Shown here one piece after another: positions 6,561 through 12,387 of a DNA stretch of 39,120 nucleotides. Location: the IMG/VR virus record IMGVR_UViG_3300020452_000067, positions 1 to 39,120 of that record. The stretch is one strand, 5' to 3'. A program made the translations under genes and the position numbers. The first letter of the stretch is position 1; the number at the start of each line of letters is the position of its first letter. The stretch comes from a virus. The notes below the pieces were generated by a model. It had not been told where the DNA came from, made no database searches, and was given only the letters and a program-made list of their open reading frames with translations.

Positions 6561-7936
6561 ATACAATCGTATCCTATTGTTCCAAATGGTTCTGGTGGGT
6601 CAGTCTCTCCCAAAGTTGATAATAAATGAGCATACGGAGCTCCTAGACCTATTGAATATTCATAGAACATATTTGCATTGTTCATCCATGAGTAAGGTAG
6701 TATCAATTCTCCACTAGCATTTTGTGCGTGATGTGCTATTCTAAAATCCTCCTCAGTAAATGAGTCACTTATTATTTTATCTAAGAATTTATTTCCTGCA
6801 AATACGCCAGGATGTGCAAATACTGGACTGTTTAAATACTCAGTTGCTTGCTCTTTAAGTCTATTCCAGAATTCTGTATCATGTCTTGAACCATATTGAT
6901 AAGTAAAACATAAAAAAGACTGTAAAGTTTGTATAATATAACTTCCATAATTTAACTGTAGCATATGGTCATGCACTTCTCGATCTCTAGCATTATCATT
7001 ATAAAGGTATCTACATATTTGTTCTGCAACAAAATAAGTTGACTCTGCACTTGTGCCAGGCGATGCAGGTTCTATGTTTATTAATGCAGCACCATTTCTC
7101 ATATATCTTTTATTATCAGGATGTATTACATAATTTGATATTTTAGGTATCCATGAATGTTCTTCATAAAAGAATGTTCTTTGTCCACCATTGACTGTCT
7201 CATCAAATTTAAAATTAGGAAATACCTCCTTAAAATCCTCTACAACATCAAGTTCATGAGCAATATTATTATCATATAGATATATCCATCTTTGACTGTC
7301 ACGCAAGGGTAAACCCACTATGTGACCATACTTAGCAGCATATTCAATAGTATAATTCCAATTACCTTTTTCTGGTATTTCTATCATTATTGCACTATTA
7401 GTAAATGTCACACTAGGTTGCATATAATCCATTTCCCAACCTAATGGATTTTTTTCTGTGCAGTCTATGACATAATCATACTCATTATTATTAATTAAAC
7501 ACTTATCATCAGTAACAGAGAATGAATCTATTTTCTGTTGTATTATACTTACATTCTTTCCAAATATCTTACCACCATCTTCTAGAAAATGTTGTCTAAA
7601 TTTTTCAATATCAAATGTATTGCTACATCCTGATACCATAAAGTTTTTATCTCTTCTATTACCCCAACCAACATACTTATACCCACAACTATCAACACCG
7701 TCACAATACTTATCTAACCATCTTTTAGTAAAAAATATTTCTCTCTCTAATACTTCTTGAAAGGCAACACCAATACCACTTAACATATATGGATATACTT
7801 TGTCAGGGTCATGTATTAAAGTAAACTCATCATCACCAAATTTTTCTTTACCATCATACCTTCTATTCATTACTAATAATGATAACTGTATGAACGCTTC
7901 GGGTGTAGCACCCACTACTGCAATTTTTCTGGTCAT
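6557..7936 (-). CDS. Degenerate halogenase-like flavoprotein paralogue
   Basis: A 459-residue protein coupled by ATGA overlaps both to the halogenase downstream and to the 2OG oxygenase upstream. It keeps the general outline of a halogenase: an N-terminal beta strand and turn (KIAVVGATPEAF), a mid segment YGHIVGLPLRDSQRWIYLYD in place of the GWxWxIP region, and INIEPASPGTSAESTYF where halogenases have the conserved Pro-rich loop. Key residues are missing: the N-terminal loop is VVGATPEAF rather than GxGxxG, and no KxG lysine context is evident. It may be a non-catalytic partner, a substrate-binding subunit or an enzyme with altered chemistry. Assignment to the family rests on pattern and position, not on an alignment. 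Confidence 0.7.
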   Translation of the reverse strand: MTRKIAVVGATPEAFIQLSLLVMNRRYDGKEKFGDDEFTLIHDPDKVYPYMLSGIGVAFQEVLEREIFFTKRWLDKYCDGVDSCGYKYVGWGNRRDKNFMVSGCSNTFDIEKFRQHFLEDGGKIFGKNVSIIQQKIDSFSVTDDKCLINNNEYDYVIDCTEKNPLGWEMDYMQPSVTFTNSAIMIEIPEKGNWNYTIEYAAKYGHIVGLPLRDSQRWIYLYDNNIAHELDVVEDFKEVFPNFKFDETVNGGQRTFFYEEHSWIPKISNYVIHPDNKRYMRNGAALINIEPASPGTSAESTYFVAEQICRYLYNDNARDREVHDHMLQLNYGSYIIQTLQSFLCFTYQYGSRHDTEFWNRLKEQATEYLNSPVFAHPGVFAGNKFLDKIISDSFTEEDFRIAHHAQNASGELILPYSWMNNANMFYEYSIGLGAPYAHLLSTLGETDPPEPFGTIGYDCI

Positions 7937-8529
7937 GGCATAAAGTTGAAATTAATTAACACTCTTCGTTCATCCTTAGTTGGACTACCTGCGTGATAAT
8001 AATTTGATGGGAAAACAATTAATCTACCTTTCTTAGGTGATACTTTATCTACTGGACTCCACTGATGTTCAAATCTATTGTCTATTCCTATCTCATCATT
8101 AATATCTCTTTCTTGAAATAAGTATGTGTCTCCAGTGGCATCAGTAACATAATATATAGCACTAAATCCTCCAGAGTCAGTTGTATCTGTGTGTGGTGGA
8201 AAATGTACTATATCATCTTTTATTGGTGTCTGTAATATACCTCTAATCCTTACTGGTCTGTAGTCTGGTAAAATATCATCTACTACCTTACTCATTAAAC
8301 CTATCATAGTGTGATAGAGTGATGTATCCCATATCTTACCATCTTCAAATACATTAACAGTAAACTGTGGGTATCCACCACCTCTCTTATCACCTACTTT
8401 ATAATCCATTGAATCTTGCCAACTCCAAGGAATTTCTGGACTCGATAATAATTGTTCTATAACATCTTGGTAAGTTGGACTAACAAAATCATCAAAGACT
8501 TTAAATTTGTGTGCTATTGGTGTAATCAT
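7933..8529 (-). CDS. 2-oxoglutarate/Fe(II)-dependent oxygenase (hydroxylase family)
   Basis: Non-heme iron oxygenase that uses 2-oxoglutarate and O2 to hydroxylate a substrate. At 198 residues it has the size of the single-domain prolyl-4-hydroxylase-like group common in cyanophages. The iron triad is visible: HTD with His113 and Asp115, and His179 in NYYHAGSP; the 2OG-binding Arg is in DERRVLINF (188/189). The start overlaps the stop of the 89-residue gene (ATGA, 8526-8529). Its own stop overlaps the start of the flavoprotein-like gene (7933-7936). This links it to the halogenase pair and suggests it acts on the same small molecule or protein. Substrate unknown. Confidence 0.87.
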   Translation of the reverse strand: MITPIAHKFKVFDDFVSPTYQDVIEQLLSSPEIPWSWQDSMDYKVGDKRGGGYPQFTVNVFEDGKIWDTSLYHTMIGLMSKVVDDILPDYRPVRIRGILQTPIKDDIVHFPPHTDTTDSGGFSAIYYVTDATGDTYLFQERDINDEIGIDNRFEHQWSPVDKVSPKKGRLIVFPSNYYHAGSPTKDERRVLINFNFMP

Positions 8530-8795
8530 TCACAATCTTTGGTAGTTAATATATCAAATGGGATAATTTTGTCATCAAGTAAGAAGTCATGATACTGGTC
8601 GGGATCTTCAAAATTTTCCTCAACATTGTCCATAAATCCTTTGATTTCTCTAATGAGTTTCCAACAGGCATCTTGTTCAATTTTCTCCTCTGGAGATAAA
8701 TCTTTAAACCTACCTAGTCTAGCATAATACTCATACTTTAGTGTAATGTATTCCCTGACCTTAATAAAGTCTTGGAATGTTGCTACTTTGTCCAT
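8526..8795 (-). CDS. Hypothetical acidic 89-residue protein
   Basis: Starts MDKVATFQDFIKVREYITLK and is predicted helical in its first two thirds, with an acidic C-terminal part (NVEENFEDPDQYHDFLLDD). No family is recognised. It overlaps the end of the ligase-like gene by 13 bases and is joined to the 2OG oxygenase by ATGA. It therefore lies in a continuous coupled string from the nucleotidyltransferase to the halogenase. It could be a small adaptor in that string; this is inference from position only. Confidence 0.72.
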   Translation of the reverse strand: MDKVATFQDFIKVREYITLKYEYYARLGRFKDLSPEEKIEQDACWKLIREIKGFMDNVEENFEDPDQYHDFLLDDKIIPFDILTTKDCE

Positions 8796-9955
8796 GATTT
8801 TACAACGGTAATGTTTGCTTGCCTAAAATCATCATCAACAAACTTTAGGTTAGTACCTTTATATGATACCACATATCCCTCTGGTTGTGAAGGAACTCTA
8901 TCAACAAATGTTTTGATTCTATCAACTTTATTTAACTGACTTAATACCATTTTCTTAGCAGTACGAACTGAGATGTATGATGCTACCACAAAATAAATCT
9001 CCATCTCAAACTTTTGTATGAATTTTAAACCCATGTTCTTCATGTGCATATATCTTTTCTTTGCAGTCTCAGTCTTTTTCTTATCAATCTCTTCATCCAT
9101 TTTTCTAGCATAAAATAATGCAAAATCTCCTGCAACTCTCTTAGTGTCAACAACACCCTTACCAGTTCTAATTCTCTCATTGAAAAACTGTTTGAATAAT
9201 GTTGCCATCAAGAATTTAGATGTACCATACTCATGTATAAGTTTTAGAAATTCTTTTGATTTGTGAACTGAACCTGATGCTCTGTTGATAAGAGCAGTGT
9301 ACTTAGCACTGTCACGAACATTAAACTTAGTTATACCTGACTCATCTACAAAATTAGCATCTGGAACATAACACTCTTTAGTGCTAGGTATCTTTAACTG
9401 AGCATTTACTGCTGCTGTAGCAGTCTGTATAGTGTCTCCTAAGTAAACTGTATGAAATACTATACCTAACTCTGCCTCTGTGATACTGATGCCCTTGAGA
9501 GAGTCAACAGGAACTGCATAGGTAATAGCATTTGGTGTAAATGTAATATATCTTTCTCCATCTAAATTTGCATATTCTGTATCATTAGTAAATAACAAGT
9601 CTCCTTGAACCATACCTCTGATACCTAGTGTAGGTAGATACTTAAGACATACTTTGAGTTTATTTGCTAACTGTTCATCATCAGGTGCAAAATAATATAA
9701 ATCTATGTCTGTCTCTGTGTAACAAACTTTAGGATTGAACTTATTGAATACTGATTTAGTACCAACAAAGAATCTATCAGTCTGTGGGTCAATGCCACAA
9801 ATAATAGCAGGTGAACCATCCCACTTTGTACTAATTTTTAAGTCAGACTTTTTGCCAGTCAACATATGACCGAATGATTTGAGAAAGTCTATGGTTTCTT
9901 TAGGTGAACCATTAAGGATATTATCTTCTAAATGTTCTAGGTGTGTGTTTTTCAT
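8783..9955 (-). CDS. Nucleotidyltransferase of the ligase superfamily (KxDG motif)
   Basis: A 390-residue protein with the marks of covalent nucleotidyltransferases (RNA/DNA ligases, capping enzymes). Motif I TKWDGSPA has the candidate AMP-linked Lys44. Further motifs are FFVGTKSVF, a motif IV-like PEGYVVSYKG, and a motif V-like NLKFV near the C-terminus. The expected reaction is adenylation of the lysine followed by joining or modification of a nucleic-acid end. The frame is open to 9997, but the start is placed at ATG 9955 (MKNTHLEHLEDNIL). A GCTATAATAG promoter lies inside the upstream extension, and I recall cyanophage homologues beginning with KNTHLEH. Substrate (RNA, DNA, nicks or ends) is not deducible. 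It overlaps the next gene by 13 bases. Confidence 0.8.
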   Translation of the reverse strand: MKNTHLEHLEDNILNGSPKETIDFLKSFGHMLTGKKSDLKISTKWDGSPAIICGIDPQTDRFFVGTKSVFNKFNPKVCYTETDIDLYYFAPDDEQLANKLKVCLKYLPTLGIRGMVQGDLLFTNDTEYANLDGERYITFTPNAITYAVPVDSLKGISITEAELGIVFHTVYLGDTIQTATAAVNAQLKIPSTKECYVPDANFVDESGITKFNVRDSAKYTALINRASGSVHKSKEFLKLIHEYGTSKFLMATLFKQFFNERIRTGKGVVDTKRVAGDFALFYARKMDEEIDKKKTETAKKRYMHMKNMGLKFIQKFEMEIYFVVASYISVRTAKKMVLSQLNKVDRIKTFVDRVPSQPEGYVVSYKGTNLKFVDDDFRQANITVVKSWTK

Positions 9956-9961
9956 ATCTCT

Positions 9962-9967
9962 ATTATA
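9962..9967 (-). promoter_or_regulatory. Extended -10 promoter TGCTATAAT giving a near-leaderless mRNA
   Basis: The minus strand reads GTTTGCTATAATAGAGATATG, with the ATG at 9955. TGC before TATAAT is an extended -10 element, which can replace a strong -35 box; only a weak CACAAA is seen further upstream. The last base of the hexamer is seven bases from the A of the start codon, so transcription should begin at or next to the AUG. There is no Shine-Dalgarno sequence. This site decides the start of the ligase-like gene. Confidence 0.55.
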
Positions 9968-10006
9968 GCAAACTTTGTACCCTTTGTGTGAGTTCATTTG
10001 TGCCAG

Positions 10007-10606
10007 TTATTGAAATGGTTTACCAGATAACCATACTACTAAACTTTTCCTACTTCCTTTAGTGACAGGTGTAACTTGATGTAATGAATAACTTGGAAAC
10101 GCAATCACCAAACCTTTTTCCTTTGGAAGTGTTGAGAGTCTACTAGAATGAATTTGAAAATCACCACCCTCATACTCATCAGGATTTGATAACTGTAAGG
10201 TGATACTTAATTTTCGTTGAGGATATTCAGATCCTTTTATACCATTATCTATATGCCATCCATAAAAACAACCGTCACTATTATATCTTGTGTATTGTAA
10301 ATCTTCAGCAAATCCTGATATATCAAATCTCCAATGCAATCCATTTAAACATCTACATATATTTCCTAACCTTTCATATATCCACTCAGTATCCTTATTC
10401 AGTCCTATCCATGAATTTAATGATTTTCTTATTGCTTCATTTGATTTTTGTTTTTCTGAATCTGCACCTACTGTAGAGTTCATTGCATTATACAATTCAC
10501 CTATTTGAATTATTCTATCACATTCGTCAGGTGTAAATCCATCTTCCCAAGTTGCATAATCACACTCATCATATGTTGGATGAGGTAATAAAGGATAATG
10601 TGCCAT
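10007..10606 (-). CDS. 2OG-Fe(II) oxygenase, PKHD/prolyl-hydroxylase type
   Basis: A 199-residue hydroxylase using iron, O2 and 2-oxoglutarate. Iron ligands are His118 and Asp120 in GWHIDNG and His176 in SYSLHQVTPV; Arg186 in GSRKSLVVW would hold 2OG. The stretch LSITLQLSNPDEYEGGDF, followed by the 'SLH-VTPVT-G-R' block, is characteristic of PKHD-type hydroxylases (PiuC/prolyl 4-hydroxylase alpha-like). It is only distantly like the other oxygenase at 7933-8529, so the two are not recent duplicates. It starts 7 bases after the stop of the collagen-like adhesin gene with no promoter between, so it is co-transcribed with a protein full of Thr-Pro-Gly, a canonical prolyl-hydroxylase target form. 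Hydroxylation of that protein is a testable inference. Confidence 0.88.
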   Translation of the reverse strand: MAHYPLLPHPTYDECDYATWEDGFTPDECDRIIQIGELYNAMNSTVGADSEKQKSNEAIRKSLNSWIGLNKDTEWIYERLGNICRCLNGLHWRFDISGFAEDLQYTRYNSDGCFYGWHIDNGIKGSEYPQRKLSITLQLSNPDEYEGGDFQIHSSRLSTLPKEKGLVIAFPSYSLHQVTPVTKGSRKSLVVWLSGKPFQ

Positions 10607-10613
10607 AATAAAA

Positions 10614-12383
10614 TTAGTAAATTACTCGAATGTCTCCTCCATTTGGGATGACTTGATAAGGTGTACCAGAGACTGCTCTACCTGCAGCACCTCCACCAGG
10701 ATTTGTCTTACCCCAGTCTCCACCTGCAACACCATCTTGACCAGGTGTACCAGGTGTACCAGGTTGACCATCACCACCAGGTGTACCAGGTGTACCAGGT
10801 TGACCTGGTGTGCCAGGTGTGCCAGGTGTCCCATCACCGCCAGGTGTTCCATCTGTACCAGGTGTACCATCAGTACCTGGTTGACCAGGTGCACCATCAG
10901 TTGCAGCACCACCTTGTGCGGGTTGACCTGGTTGTCCACCAGAACCAGGATTTCCACTGCTTCCTTGTCCACCTCCTGTACCTGGTTGACCTTGTGTACC
11001 TTGAGTTGCTGCAGTTGCTGAAGTACCAGGTGTACCAGGTGTCCCTGCACCACCAGGTGTTCCTTGTGTGCCTGGTTGCCCTCCTGATGAGTTTAAAGTT
11101 CCAGTTAGATTGTTCCAACCTCTACCTCCACTACCAGAACCTGCTAATCCTTTAATACCCTTAACTCCATTATAACCCCCTTGTCCAGCTAAACCACCTT
11201 GTCCTCCTTGACCATGTAAACCCTTAACACCACCTTGTCCACCAGTACCTGCTCCACCACCTGCTCCTTTTCCTCCTCCAGAACCACCTTGTCCTCCATC
11301 ACCACCTGCCATAGCAACACGATTGTTGATAGCATATTGTTGTGACTGCTGAACATTTGCAGTTTGTTGTGTTGACTGTGTAGTAGTTTGACAACTAGGA
11401 TACCTTGACCACCATTCTCTGCGTCTTGAACAATTTTGACTGTAACTTAAAATAGTTTGTTGTGCTGTACTATTAACTCTTTGCCAGTTATATGAAATCC
11501 ATGTCTGCTGACCTGGTTGACCTGGTTGACCAGATGAACCTGGTGTACCCTCTATTCCATCACTACCTGAGTTGCCAGGTGTGCCATCTGTACCATCTGT
11601 ACCATCAACGCCAGGTTGACCGTCAACCCCTGCTTGACCTGGTGAGACATTATTAGTTCCATCTACACCATCCACACCATCCACACCATCAAATCCTCCA
11701 CCACCACCTGCCCATATTTTAGAAGTTGATCCTTCACATGATACAAATACAACTCTAGTTGCAGGTGCAGAGGGATTTGATATTGTTATAGCATGACCAC
11801 CAGGATTTCCTGATCCAGAACCTTTGACACCACCTGCTGCCATGATACCACTACCTGCAGGGGAATTATTAACAAATAGATTAAGATTAGATGATGCAGA
11901 GCTAGCAATGGATACAGCAGGTGTGCTAGTATCATCTGAAACTATCCTACCTCTAATTTTTAAGTATTTGGTAATATTTCTATTGAGGTTATTTCCCCAG
12001 TTTACACTAGCAGTTGGTGTGTCAGGTCCTGTAAGACTACCTGCATCAAATTTCTGCTCAGTTGCATTTGGGTCTTGTTCTATAACATATTCTTTTATTA
12101 TATCTTTTACATCTTGAGGTGATATAGCACCACTTGTGGGTACTCCAACATTTTCTACAGCATCTAAAATATATGGTAAATGTGGATCTGATGATGTAGG
12201 ATGTGCAGGAAAATTATATGGTGCGTCTATATCTGTAACTCTATACAATTCTGATGCAGAGATAGATTTTGATGTATCACCTATCGCTGCTCTAATTTGA
12301 CCAAATGAAAACTCGGTATTATTTGGTATATCAGATGTTTTTAATAATTGTTGGGTAGTATTTGACCAATCAGGTGCTGCCAT
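10614..12383 (-). CDS. Collagen-like and poly-glycine tail fibre/adhesin protein
   Basis: A 589-residue virion protein, probably a fibre tip or receptor-binding adhesin. Layout: an alpha/beta N-terminal region (1-225) with a DVKDIIKEYV helix. A first Gly-X-Y block follows (about 231-291), then a Trp, Gln and Ser-rich insert with two Cys (295-350). Next come a poly-glycine block (359-421, GGQGGSGGG type) and a long collagen-like block (about 435-554) made of GTP, GQP and GTD triplets. It ends with a short tail after GGGAAGRAVSG. In the Gly-X-Y block proline is always in Y, so X-Pro-Gly recurs. The poly-glycine block recalls the glycine-rich tips of T-even gp38-type adhesins (possible polyglycine-II packing). 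It is third in the fibre operon, followed 7 bases later by a hydroxylase gene. Confidence 0.85.
   Translation of the reverse strand: MAAPDWSNTTQQLLKTSDIPNNTEFSFGQIRAAIGDTSKSISASELYRVTDIDAPYNFPAHPTSSDPHLPYILDAVENVGVPTSGAISPQDVKDIIKEYVIEQDPNATEQKFDAGSLTGPDTPTASVNWGNNLNRNITKYLKIRGRIVSDDTSTPAVSIASSASSNLNLFVNNSPAGSGIMAAGGVKGSGSGNPGGHAITISNPSAPATRVVFVSCEGSTSKIWAGGGGGFDGVDGVDGVDGTNNVSPGQAGVDGQPGVDGTDGTDGTPGNSGSDGIEGTPGSSGQPGQPGQQTWISYNWQRVNSTAQQTILSYSQNCSRRREWWSRYPSCQTTTQSTQQTANVQQSQQYAINNRVAMAGGDGGQGGSGGGKGAGGGAGTGGQGGVKGLHGQGGQGGLAGQGGYNGVKGIKGLAGSGSGGRGWNNLTGTLNSSGGQPGTQGTPGGAGTPGTPGTSATAATQGTQGQPGTGGGQGSSGNPGSGGQPGQPAQGGAATDGAPGQPGTDGTPGTDGTPGGDGTPGTPGTPGQPGTPGTPGGDGQPGTPGTPGQDGVAGGDWGKTNPGGGAAGRAVSGTPYQVIPNGGDIRVIY
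10722..11081 (-). repeat. Collagen-coding tandem repeat tract (TACACCTGG-type 9-mers)
   Basis: On the plus strand the tract is dominated by CCAGGTGTA and close variants (CCAGGTGTG, CCAGGTTGA, CCATCAGTA) in nine-base register. It encodes Gly-Thr-Pro, Gly-Gln-Pro and Gly-Thr-Asp triplets (residues about 435-554). Near-identical neighbouring units, for example around 10741-10800, are suited to slippage and unequal recombination, so the tract length may vary between isolates. Confidence 0.85.
11511..11693 (-). repeat. Second, shorter Gly-X-Y coding repeat tract
   Basis: Encodes residues about 231-291 of the same adhesin, with GVD, GTD, GQP and GTP triplets. The plus strand shows CCATCTGTACCATCTGTACC and CACACCATCCACACCATC direct repeats. 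It is less regular and more Asp-rich than the 10722-11081 tract and is separated from it by a Gln/Trp-rich insert and a poly-glycine block. Confidence 0.75.
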
Positions 12384-12387
12384 AACT

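Noticed and set aside
9956-9997. N-terminal extension of the ligase-like protein from 9997
   Set aside because: It contains the TGCTATAAT promoter, and the expected family N-terminus is at ATG 9955.
10653-11155. Several plus-strand and other-frame ORFs over the collagen tract
   Set aside because: Repetitive Thr/Arg/Cys or Gln/Val/Leu proteins that are simply out-of-frame or antisense reading of nine-base repeats.
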